From positions 62,001 to 126,000 of the forward strand of contig NZ_JAIOJZ010000011.1 in the NCBI RefSeq assembly GCF_020404845.1: DNA of 64,000 bases, in the 5' to 3' direction. The DNA comes from Streptomyces hyderabadensis (GTDB taxonomy: Bacteria; Actinomycetota; Actinomycetes; Streptomycetales; Streptomycetaceae). Made by a program: the position numbers and the translations under genes. Positions 7,865-15,763 of the stretch are shown here, in pieces. The notes beneath the pieces are model-generated. The model did no database searches. It was not told where the DNA came from and saw nothing but the letters and a program-made list of their open reading frames with translations. The first letter of the stretch is position 1, and each line of letters opens with the position of its first letter.

Positions 7865-9307
7865 TCAGTCGGCGGACAGGCGCAGATACGGGGCGACGCT
7901 GCGCAGCTTCTCGCAGGTCTCCTCGGTCTCCCGTTCCGGGCTGGACTGGGCGGTGACCCCGGCGCCCGCCCGCAGCCACGCCTCGGTCTCGGTGCCGATG
8001 AGTGTGCGCAGAACGAGGGCGGCGTCCAGGGCGCCGCGGCTGCTCCCCCGGAACACCGCGCCGCCGTACAGGCCGCGCGGCCCGTCCTCGTGCCGGGCCA
8101 GGGCTTCGAGCGCGGCGCGTTTGGGCACCCCGGTGGCGGTGATCGCCGGGAAGAGGGAGGCGAAGGCGTCCCAGGGTCCGGCGTCCGGCCGGAGCCGTCC
8201 CGTCACCCGCGAGGCGAGGTGCTGCACCGATCCGCGTCGGCGCACCGACATGAACTCCTCGGCCACGACGGTACCGGGGCGGCACACGGCCGCCATCTCG
8301 TCCCAGGCCAGACGCACGGACACGGCGTGCTCGTGTATCTCCTTGGGGTCGCTGAGCAGTTCGGCGCATCGGCGTTCGTTCTCCGCCGGGTCGGCGCCCA
8401 GAGCGCGGGTGCCCGCGAGCGGCTGGGTGCTGACGCGCCCGTCGTCCCCGACCTCGAGAACGGTCTCGGGGCTGAATCCGGCTGCCCGGTAACCGCCGAG
8501 GTCCAGCAGGTAGGAACGGGCCGGTGTGTTGGCCCGGCGGCCCGCGAGATAGGTGGCGGCGAAGTCCGGGCGGGGCTCGGCGGGCAGCGGGACCTTCCGG
8601 GAGACCACGGCCTTCTCCAGCAGCCCGGCGCGGATGTCCTCGACCGTACGGGCGACCGCCTGGCCGTAGGCGGCACTGCCGACGGCGATGATGCCCTCGG
8701 TCCGGTCCGGCGTCGGTCCGTCGTGGGCGGCCCGTCCGTCTGCGGGCTCCGCGAGCAGGTCGGCGACCTTGCGCGCCCAGGCCTCGTCCACCGCGCGGAT
8801 CACCGTCGAGTCGCCGGTGAGGGTCACCTCCACGGAGGGGATCAGTGCGTGCAGCAGGGGCCGGTCCCCGGCCGAGGCCGGGTCCGCGTGCAGGAGGTGG
8901 GCGAGTTCGAAGGCCGCCCAGCCGTAGAAGTGGCGCCCCTCGCCGCCCTTGCATCCCTCGCCGCCCTCGTCCTCGTCGTCCCCCTCGCCGCCCTCGTCGC
9001 GCAGGGCGGACAGGGCGTCGGCGAACGCCGCCAGGGGCCGCCCGCCGGTGCGCGAGGTCCAGATGCGCCCGGCGGCCTGCGCGGTGATGCCGGCGGTGTC
9101 CGCGGTGACCCGCACGTCGGAGCCCGCCGCGAAGTGCCAGGCTCCGCCCTCCGTCTCGTACACCACGTACTGGTCCGCCAGTCCGGCGCGGGCGAGGCGG
9201 GTGGCGGTGGCCGCCGGGTCGTGGCAGGGCTCCCGGGTGCTCGTGTGCGCGAGCGGCGGAACGGACCTGGCCCATCCCTCCCAGGTGTTCCGGGATCCGG
9301 TGCTCAT
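7865..9307 (-). CDS. Salicylate synthase (Irp9/MbtI-type, chorismate-utilising)
   Basis: A protein of about 480 aa of the chorismate-binding superfamily, converting chorismate through isochorismate to salicylate plus pyruvate. Visible family motifs are EKAVVSRKVPL (catalytic Lys region), AAGFSPETVLEV, PLAGTRALG, LSDPKEIHEHAVSVRLAWDEM, TATGVPKRAAL, and GPRGLYGGAV, with CEKL near the end. The Irp9/MbtI grouping rests on these and on the partner salicyl-AMP ligase at 31448. Start: ATG at 9307 follows GAAAGG; an alternative ATG at 9370 overlaps the previous stop as ATGA and would add 21 residues. It is the last gene of the metallophore operon. A Gly/Glu/Asp-rich low-complexity insert (about residues 100-125) looks like repeat expansion. 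Confidence 0.9.
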   Translation of the reverse strand: MSTGSRNTWEGWARSVPPLAHTSTREPCHDPAATATRLARAGLADQYVVYETEGGAWHFAAGSDVRVTADTAGITAQAAGRIWTSRTGGRPLAAFADALSALRDEGGEGDDEDEGGEGCKGGEGRHFYGWAAFELAHLLHADPASAGDRPLLHALIPSVEVTLTGDSTVIRAVDEAWARKVADLLAEPADGRAAHDGPTPDRTEGIIAVGSAAYGQAVARTVEDIRAGLLEKAVVSRKVPLPAEPRPDFAATYLAGRRANTPARSYLLDLGGYRAAGFSPETVLEVGDDGRVSTQPLAGTRALGADPAENERRCAELLSDPKEIHEHAVSVRLAWDEMAAVCRPGTVVAEEFMSVRRRGSVQHLASRVTGRLRPDAGPWDAFASLFPAITATGVPKRAALEALARHEDGPRGLYGGAVFRGSSRGALDAALVLRTLIGTETEAWLRAGAGVTAQSSPERETEETCEKLRSVAPYLRLSAD

Positions 9308-9366
9308 CGTGTCGTGCCTTCTTTCTGCCGTTCGGTCCGGGGTGGCCGCGGGTGTCGGGTGAGCGG

Positions 9367-11133
9367 TCATGACGGTGCCGCCGCCAGGCGCCAGCCGTGG
9401 GCCCGCGCGCGCCGTTCCCAGAAGGAGGCGTACGTGCCGCCTGCCGTCACCAGGTCGTCGTGCGTGCCCCGTTCGGTGATCCGGCCGTCCTCCAGGACGA
9501 GGATCTGGTCGGCGCGCACGACGGTGCTCAGCCGGTGCGCGATGACCAGGAGCGTCTTGCGGTCCGCCAGGGTCCGCACGACGTCCGCGAACAACGCCTC
9601 GTTCTCCTGGTCGAGAGCGGCGGTGGCCTCGTCCAGGACGAGGATCGGGGCGTCCTTGAGGAGCGCGCGGGCGATGGACACGCGTTGGCGCTGGCCCCCG
9701 GAGAGACGTGCGCCGCCCTCCCCCACCTTCGTGGCCCAGCCGTCGGGCAGTTCCTCGATCACGCGGTCGAGGCCGGAGCGGGCCGCGGCCTCGGCCAGTG
9801 CGCCGGGTTCCGCGTCGGGGGCGCCGACGCGGACGTTCTCCTCGATGGTGCCGTCGAAGAGGTAGACGTCCTGGAAGACGAGGGAGACATGGGCCGTCAG
9901 GTCGTCGGCGGCGATCTCGCGGACGTCGACACCGCCGATGCGGACGGTGCCCTCGGTGGTGTCCCGGAAGCGGGCGAGCAGCCCGGCGATCGTGGTCTTG
10001 CCCGCGCCGGAGGGACCGACCAGCGCCGTCATGCTGCGCTCGGGCAGGCGGAAGGTCACGTCGTCCAGGACCGGTCGTGCGGCCGGGGCGTCCGCCGGAC
10101 CGCCGTCGTCCCCGTCGTAGCGGAAGCCGACCCCGGTGAACTCCACGCTCGCGTCGCGAGGGGTCCTCGGCTCGGCGGGCTGGGGGAAGGGCGGTTCGTC
10201 GAGGACCGCGCCGAGGCGTTCCAGGGTGTTGCGGGCGATGCGCATCCCGGCACCGGCCTCGGCGGCGGAGGAGACGCTGTCGATCAGCCGGACCAGCAGC
10301 ACCAGGAGCGCCAGCAGGGTGGGCACGGTGAGCGAACCGTCGAGCTGCCAGGACACCCCGAGGGCGAGCAGCAGGGCGAACACGAGCCGGGTGGCGAAGG
10401 AGAAGGAGACCAGGCCGGGCAGCCCCCGCGCGATGAGCCGCCGGTCCGCGCGCGCCTCGGCCAGCAGGGCGTCGTCCAGCGCTCCGTAGCCTTCGGCGGT
10501 CCGCCCGAACGCCCTCAGCACCGGCTGGTTGCGGGCGTACTCCAGGACCCGGTCGGCGGACTCGCCGATGGCGGCGTCGCGGCCGAGGTCGAGGCGGCGC
10601 ATCACGGCGCTGCTCGCCGCCTGGACGGCGAACAGCACGGGTGCGCAGACCAGCAGCACCAGGGCGGTGCGGACGTCGAAGAAGAACGTGGCGATCACCA
10701 GCGTCGCCGGGGTGAGCAGGGAACTGATGAACGGGCGCAGCAGGTGGGCCGGTGTGCTCATCACCTGGATGACGTTCTGGCCGGCCAGCCTGCTGAACTC
10801 GGCCGTGCGGCCGGCGGTGAACCAGCCGAGGGGCAGGCGCAGGGCCTGGTCCGCCATACGGCGGTGGAGGACCCGGGAGAGCCGGGAACCGACCGTGAAC
10901 CCGCCGCCGATGGCCGCGCCCTGGAGCACGGTGTGGGCGAGGGCGCAGGCGACGAACGCCGTCAGCCAGGGCCACACGTCGCCGGGGCCGGGGCCGAGCA
11001 GGGCCCGCAGGACGGGCACCAGGAGGGCGAAGGCCACGCCTTGCAGGACGGCCGCGCCGCACTGCAGGACGAGCAGCCGGTTGAGCGGGCGGGAGCCTTC
11101 CGGTCCCAGGACCCGGTAGAGCTGACGGATCAT
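9367..11133 (-). CDS. Siderophore-type ABC half-transporter, second subunit (YbtQ/IrtB-like)
   Basis: A 588-aa type IV (exporter-fold) ABC protein with about six membrane helices in residues 1-300 and a nucleotide-binding domain: Walker A GPSGAGKTT, Q-loop VFQDVYLFDGTI, signature LSGGQRQR, Walker B ILVLDEATAALD, and H-loop IAHRLS. It overlaps the preceding ABC gene by ATGA (11130-11133), so the two are made together and probably form a heterodimer. In Yersinia (YbtPQ) and Mycobacterium (IrtAB) such pairs with exporter fold import metal-siderophore. Import is therefore likely, but export of the product is also possible. Confidence 0.85.
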   Translation of the reverse strand: MIRQLYRVLGPEGSRPLNRLLVLQCGAAVLQGVAFALLVPVLRALLGPGPGDVWPWLTAFVACALAHTVLQGAAIGGGFTVGSRLSRVLHRRMADQALRLPLGWFTAGRTAEFSRLAGQNVIQVMSTPAHLLRPFISSLLTPATLVIATFFFDVRTALVLLVCAPVLFAVQAASSAVMRRLDLGRDAAIGESADRVLEYARNQPVLRAFGRTAEGYGALDDALLAEARADRRLIARGLPGLVSFSFATRLVFALLLALGVSWQLDGSLTVPTLLALLVLLVRLIDSVSSAAEAGAGMRIARNTLERLGAVLDEPPFPQPAEPRTPRDASVEFTGVGFRYDGDDGGPADAPAARPVLDDVTFRLPERSMTALVGPSGAGKTTIAGLLARFRDTTEGTVRIGGVDVREIAADDLTAHVSLVFQDVYLFDGTIEENVRVGAPDAEPGALAEAAARSGLDRVIEELPDGWATKVGEGGARLSGGQRQRVSIARALLKDAPILVLDEATAALDQENEALFADVVRTLADRKTLLVIAHRLSTVVRADQILVLEDGRITERGTHDDLVTAGGTYASFWERRARAHGWRLAAAPS

Positions 11134-12950
11134 CGTGCACTTCCTTCTCGGACGTCGTCCGCGCTGCTCTGGGCGTCCCAGAGGGCGGCGTAGCGGCCCC
11201 GGGCAGCCAGCAGCTCGTCGTGGCGGCCCTGTTCGGTGACGCGCCCGTCCTCCAGCACCACGATCCGGTCGGCGGAGCGGACGGTCGACAATCGGTGGGC
11301 GATGACGAGCAGGGTGCGGCCGGCCGCGAGCGCGGACAGCGCGTCCTGGATCAGCGCCTCGGAGTGCGGGTCGGCGTACGCGGTCGCCTCGTCGAGCACG
11401 AGGACCGGGGCGTCGGCGAGCAGGGCCCGGGCGATGGACAGGCGCTGTGCCTCGCCGCCGGACAGGGTGACGGCCGTGCCCAGTTCGGTGGCGTAGCCGT
11501 CGGGCAGGGCCATGACCCGGTCGTGGATGCGGGCGGCGCGGGCACACCGCTCGACTTCCGCGTCGGTGGCCTCCGGGCGGCCCAGGCCGATGTTGTCGGT
11601 GACGCTCGCCCGCAGCAGCCGCACGTCCTGCAGGACGAAGCCGACCCGGCGGTACAGCTCGGCCGCGGGGATGTCGCGCAGGTCGGCGCCGCCGAGGGTG
11701 ACCGTGCCGGCGGTGACGTCGTGGAAGCGGGGCAGCAGCGACGCCAGGGTCGACTTGCCCGAGCCGGAGGGCCCGACGAGTGCGGTGACGGTGCCGGGGG
11801 CGAGGTCGAGGTCGACGTCGCGCAGGACGTCGGTCCGCCCGTCGTAGGAGAAGGACACCCCGCGCAGGCGGACGTGGTGGCCGTCGGGCAGGACGGGGGT
11901 CGTGGGCTCGGGGAGGGTCGGGGCGTGCAGCAGCTCGGTGATGCGGACGGCGGCGGCCTGACCGGCCCGGATCTGCTGGATGCGCGGGCCGACGACGCCC
12001 ATGGGGGCGGCGACGGCGGGGCCCAGCAGGAGGAAGGGGACGAGTGCGGCGCCGGGCAGCCGGTCCTGGGTGACGAACACGGCGCCCAGCAAGGTCAGGA
12101 GCAGCAGGACCACGGCCGGGGCGACCACCAGCACGGCGGCGGTGGAACTGACCAGGGTGGTGCGGACCCAGCGGGAGAAGAAGTCGGCGAAGCCCTCGGT
12201 GGCGTCGACGAAACGCTCGTGGGCCTTGCGGCCGCGTCCGAAGCTCTTGAAGACGGCGATGCCGGAGGCGAACTCCACGGCGGCGGCGGAGATGCGCCCC
12301 ACCGCGGCTCCGAACTCGGCCATCTGCGCCGCGGCACCCGCCATCGCCCGGCTGAACAGGAACACGCCGAGCAGCAACGGCACGACGCTCAGGAGGGCGA
12401 GGCGCCAGTCGACGGTGAACAGGTAGGCCAGTGCCAGGAGCGGCGCGCTGAGCACGGCGACGACGTCGAGCAGGGTGTGGGCGAACAGCGTGTGCAGCGC
12501 GCTCACGTCGTCCTGCACCGCCTGCTTGACCTCGCCGGTGCCGCGCTCGGTGAGCCGGCCGAGCGGCAGCCGCCCGATGTGCCGGGCGAGCCGGCGCCGG
12601 AGCGTGAGCTGGAGGTCGTTGTCGGCGAGGTGGGCGAGGGCGCCGGCCGCCGTGCCGCACACCAGGGCGAGGAGTCCGGCCGCGCAGGCCAGCGCGACCA
12701 GCGGCCACAGGGTGTCGCCGTCGGCGGGGGCCCCTGCGGTGAGCCGGTCGGCGATCTCGGAGACGGCGATGAACGGCACCACTCCGGCGAGGGCCGCGAC
12801 GGTCTGGAGGCCGACGGCGACGGCCAGTCGGCCCCGGACGGGCTCGGTCAGCTCGCGCAGGGGGCGCGGGGGTGCCCCGGTGCCCGTGCCGGGGGCTGCC
12901 GGGGTCCGGGTCACCGGGTCCGGGCCGGATTCGGGCGGTTGTGACTTCAC
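11130..12950 (-). CDS. Siderophore-type ABC half-transporter, first subunit (YbtP/IrtA-like)
   Basis: A 606-aa protein with transmembrane domain (helices between residues about 35 and 310) and NBD: Walker A GPSGSGKST, signature LSGGEAQR, Walker B VLVLDEATAYADP, and H-loop IAHRLS. The DEATAYADP form, instead of the more usual DEATSALD, is typical of siderophore-linked members of this class. Translation starts at GTG 12950, overlapping the methyltransferase stop (GTGA). It lacks an IrtA-type N-terminal siderophore-interacting reductase domain. It partners with the downstream half-transporter. Confidence 0.85.
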   Translation of the reverse strand: MKSQPPESGPDPVTRTPAAPGTGTGAPPRPLRELTEPVRGRLAVAVGLQTVAALAGVVPFIAVSEIADRLTAGAPADGDTLWPLVALACAAGLLALVCGTAAGALAHLADNDLQLTLRRRLARHIGRLPLGRLTERGTGEVKQAVQDDVSALHTLFAHTLLDVVAVLSAPLLALAYLFTVDWRLALLSVVPLLLGVFLFSRAMAGAAAQMAEFGAAVGRISAAAVEFASGIAVFKSFGRGRKAHERFVDATEGFADFFSRWVRTTLVSSTAAVLVVAPAVVLLLLTLLGAVFVTQDRLPGAALVPFLLLGPAVAAPMGVVGPRIQQIRAGQAAAVRITELLHAPTLPEPTTPVLPDGHHVRLRGVSFSYDGRTDVLRDVDLDLAPGTVTALVGPSGSGKSTLASLLPRFHDVTAGTVTLGGADLRDIPAAELYRRVGFVLQDVRLLRASVTDNIGLGRPEATDAEVERCARAARIHDRVMALPDGYATELGTAVTLSGGEAQRLSIARALLADAPVLVLDEATAYADPHSEALIQDALSALAAGRTLLVIAHRLSTVRSADRIVVLEDGRVTEQGRHDELLAARGRYAALWDAQSSADDVREGSAR

Positions 12951-13675
12951 TTGACGAGTACTCCGATTTCGGGGATGGGCCGGCCGCCCGCCTCGGTGAT
13001 GCGGCGGCTGGTCATGCCCGCCTCGCGGGCCAGGCGGGCGACGTCGAAGGTGTGCCAGTCGTAGCTGTCGGCGACCTCGCGCACGGTGCGGCCGTCGCGC
13101 AGCACCTTCCAGGTCGTGGTGAACCGCATGGCGTCGCCCTCGGTGGGTTCGCCGCCGATCCACCACTCGTAGGTCTGGCGGCCGATGGTCTCCCGCAGGG
13201 ACATCACCGGAGGGATGACGCGGGGCGAGGAGACCCCCATCAGTTCCACGACGATGGGCGCCCCCTCGGGCAGGCGGGCGGCGAGCCGCTTCCACAGAGC
13301 CGTGCGTTCGGGGACGGTGAGATGGCCGGCCACGCCGAAGATGACGACGGCGGAGAGCCGTTCGGGCAGCGCGAGGTCCTGGGCCGCCGCGTCGACCACG
13401 GTCACCCGGCGGCGCAGGTCCGGGTCGCGGGCGACCCGGGAGGTGAGCATGGCCCGCATGGTGGCCGACGGTTCGGCGGCGAGTATCTCGGCGTCGGGGA
13501 GCGCGGCGGCGATGACCTCGGTCACGCGCCCGGTGCCGGCGCCGATCTCCAGGACGGGACCGTGCGAGACGTCCAGTCCGGTCAGGACGCGGGTCAGCGG
13601 GGGGCCGCTGCTGGCGGTGTGCCGGGTGGCGACCAGCTCGTAGAACTCGGCCGAGGTCGAGTAGTAGTCGATCAC
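12947..13675 (-). CDS. SAM-dependent methyltransferase (stand-alone)
   Basis: A 242-aa class I methyltransferase: motif I VLEIGAGTGRVTEV near residue 42, acidic loop LAAEPS, then VVIFGVAGHL. It starts at GTG 13675 behind AGGAG. It is clearly paralogous to the methyltransferase domain fused to the imide reductase at 15764-17740: both share SAEF-[YF]-[ED]-LVA-x-x-HTA, the LTSRV segment and a C-terminal DSY-x-W region. The likely role is methylation of the metallophore (aryl-O, N or ring carbon); the position cannot be read from sequence. It sits between the type II thioesterase and the ABC pair in the operon. Confidence 0.85.
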   Translation of the reverse strand: MIDYYSTSAEFYELVATRHTASSGPPLTRVLTGLDVSHGPVLEIGAGTGRVTEVIAAALPDAEILAAEPSATMRAMLTSRVARDPDLRRRVTVVDAAAQDLALPERLSAVVIFGVAGHLTVPERTALWKRLAARLPEGAPIVVELMGVSSPRVIPPVMSLRETIGRQTYEWWIGGEPTEGDAMRFTTTWKVLRDGRTVREVADSYDWHTFDVARLAREAGMTSRRITEAGGRPIPEIGVLVK

Positions 13676-13697
13676 GTCAGTCTCCTGGCGGCGGGGT

Positions 13698-14522
13698 TCA
13701 AGGGGTGCTCGGCCAGGTGCGCCGGGCGTCCGTGGTCAGCGAGGGGTCAAGTCGGCGCAGGACGGTGGCGACCACCTCACGGCGTCGCGGGGTGAGGTAG
13801 AAGTGGTCGCCGGGGAAGACCCGGACCTCGGTGCGCGCGGTGGTGAGGTCCGCCCAGCCGCCGGCCCCCTCGCGGCTGCGTTCCGCGCCGAGCTCCGGGT
13901 CGGCGTCGCCGGTCAGCACGTGGATCGGGCAGGACAGCGGCGGCCGCCGCTCGGGCCGGTGGGTCTCGATGATCCGGTAGTCGTGGCGGACGGCGGTGAG
14001 GACCAGGGGGCGCAGCCCCGGGTCGTCGAGGACCTCGCGGCTGGTGCCGCCGAGCCGGGCCAGTTCCGCGCACAGGACGTCGTCGTCCTGGCGGTGCAGC
14101 TGTCCGGTCACCGCCGTGCCGGGCGCGGCCCGGCCGGAGGCGAAGAGCCGGCGTGGGCCGGGGACCCCCCGGCGGTCCAGTTCATGGGCCAGCTCCCAGG
14201 CCACGGCGGAGCCCATGCTGTGCCCGAACAGGGCGTACGGCCGGTCGAGCAGCGGCAGGACGGCGTCCGCCACCGCGGTCACCAGCTCGCCCATGCCGGT
14301 GCTCGCCGGGTCGTCGAAGCGGTCCTCGCGGCCCGGGTACTGGATGCCGATCAGTTCCACCTCGGGGGGCGTCAGCGCCGCCCAGGGCCGGTAGAAGCCG
14401 GCGCTGCCGCCGGCGTGCGGCAGGCAGATCAGCGTGAGCCGGGCGGCAGCGCCCTCGTTCCACCGCCTGATCCACGGGCTGTCGGCGCGGGCGGACGCGT
14501 TCGGGCGGAAGGCGGCGGTCAC
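13698..14522 (-). CDS. Type II thioesterase (editing TE)
   Basis: A 274-aa alpha/beta hydrolase of the GrsT/YbtT type: LICLPHAGGSAGFYRPW, nucleophile elbow GHSMGSAVAWELA (Ser), Asp in the LTGDADPE stretch, and catalytic His in FPGDHFYL. Type II thioesterases clear misprimed or stalled acyl groups from carrier proteins. Starts at GTG 14522 overlapping the P450 stop (GTGA). The alternative ATG upstream runs through P450 coding sequence and is rejected. Confidence 0.92.
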   Translation of the reverse strand: MTAAFRPNASARADSPWIRRWNEGAAARLTLICLPHAGGSAGFYRPWAALTPPEVELIGIQYPGREDRFDDPASTGMGELVTAVADAVLPLLDRPYALFGHSMGSAVAWELAHELDRRGVPGPRRLFASGRAAPGTAVTGQLHRQDDDVLCAELARLGGTSREVLDDPGLRPLVLTAVRHDYRIIETHRPERRPPLSCPIHVLTGDADPELGAERSREGAGGWADLTTARTEVRVFPGDHFYLTPRRREVVATVLRRLDPSLTTDARRTWPSTP

Positions 14523-15754
14523 CAGGTCACCATCAGTTCGTCGAGGCCGAAGGTGGCCGAGTCGTGCTTGACGACGACCTGGTCCCGCTCCCCCGCGAGG
14601 CGGAGCGTGGGGACGCGGCGGACGAGCGTTTCCAGGGCGACCTCCAGCTCCAGCCGCGCCAGGTGCTGGCCGATGCACTGGTGCACTCCGTAGCCGAAGG
14701 CCACGTGGTGGTTGTCCGTGCGGTGGAAGTCGACCCGCTCGGGCTCGTCGAACTGCTCGGGGTCGTGGTTGGCACCGGCGAGGAGCGCGATGACACCGTC
14801 GTCGGCGGGGACGGTGACGCCGGACAGTTCGATGTCCTCGGCGGCGACGCGCAGCGGAATGGAGTCGGCGACGGACAGGACGCGCAGGAGTTCGTCCACG
14901 GCCGCGGGCATCAGGGAGGGGTCCTCGCGCAGCTGGGCCGGCAGCTCCGGCCGGTCCAGGAGGAGCAGGGTGCTCAGGGCGATCATGCTGGTGGTGGTCT
15001 CGCGGCCGGCGTTGATGGTGATGCCGAGGGTGGACAGCAGCTGGTCCATGGTCACGTTGCCGGGCACCAGGTGGTCGGTGACGAGCTTGGAGATCAGGTC
15101 GTCGCGGGGTTCCTCCCGGCGCTCGGCGACCAGCCCGGCGAGCAGGCCGAAGAGGCCGCCGAGGGCTTCGGAGACCTGCTCGGCGGTGCTGTTGCGGGAG
15201 CCGGAGATCCGGGTGACGTCCCGGAAGAACTCCAGGTCGTGCCGCGGGATGCCGAGCAGTTCGCAGATCACCGACGTGGAGACGGCGTTGGCGTACGCGG
15301 TGACGAAGTCCACCGGGCCGCCGGCGTCCAGCATGGCGTCCAGGATCTCGTCCACCCGGGCCTGTACGGCGGGCCGCATCGCGCGGACCCGGCGCACGGT
15401 GAACGCCGGGAGCAGCATGCGCCGGTAGCGGGTGTGCTCGGGGGCGTCGGTGCGGATGAAGGGCCGGAACCTGGCCCCGGCCTCCTGCTCGCCCTCACCC
15501 AGGGCGGGGAAGCCCGGACGGCGGATGTCGGCGCTGGCACGCGGGTCGGAGAGCAGTTCCCGCACGTCGTCGTAGCGGGTGACCACCCAGGCCTCCCGCT
15601 TGGTCGGCAGGGTGACGCGGGCGACCGGTTCGTCGGTGCGCAGCGCGGCGTACTCGGCGGGCGCGGCGAAGGGGCAGCCGCGCCGCATCGGGAAGGCGCG
15701 GGGCGGGAGGGCGCCGGGGGCGTCGGACGCCGTCGGGGATTCGGGGGATGTCAT
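14519..15754 (-). CDS. Cytochrome P450
   Basis: A 411-aa bacterial P450: I-helix oxygen-binding motif INAGRETTTS (Glu in place of the commoner Asp), K-helix ELLR, and the heme-thiolate loop FGYGVHQCIGQHLAR. The expected role is oxidative tailoring of the metallophore. The 3Fe-4S ferredoxin at 38176-38397 is a plausible electron donor in the same locus; no ferredoxin reductase is present. There is a 10-bp gap from the upstream reductase-methyltransferase gene, with GAGGACC before the ATG. Confidence 0.93.
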   Translation of the reverse strand: MTSPESPTASDAPGALPPRAFPMRRGCPFAAPAEYAALRTDEPVARVTLPTKREAWVVTRYDDVRELLSDPRASADIRRPGFPALGEGEQEAGARFRPFIRTDAPEHTRYRRMLLPAFTVRRVRAMRPAVQARVDEILDAMLDAGGPVDFVTAYANAVSTSVICELLGIPRHDLEFFRDVTRISGSRNSTAEQVSEALGGLFGLLAGLVAERREEPRDDLISKLVTDHLVPGNVTMDQLLSTLGITINAGRETTTSMIALSTLLLLDRPELPAQLREDPSLMPAAVDELLRVLSVADSIPLRVAAEDIELSGVTVPADDGVIALLAGANHDPEQFDEPERVDFHRTDNHHVAFGYGVHQCIGQHLARLELEVALETLVRRVPTLRLAGERDQVVVKHDSATFGLDELMVTW

Positions 15755-15763
15755 CGGTGGTCC

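Noticed and set aside
8925..9000. Regulatory or CRISPR-like repeats in CTCGCCGCC-rich DNA
   Set aside because: It is inside the salicylate synthase coding sequence, in frame, and encodes a low-complexity loop.
13698..14678. Longer type II thioesterase from ATG 14678
   Set aside because: The extra 52 residues are Arg/Gly/Pro-rich and lie within the P450 coding sequence; GTG 14522 gives the normal family length and a GTGA overlap.
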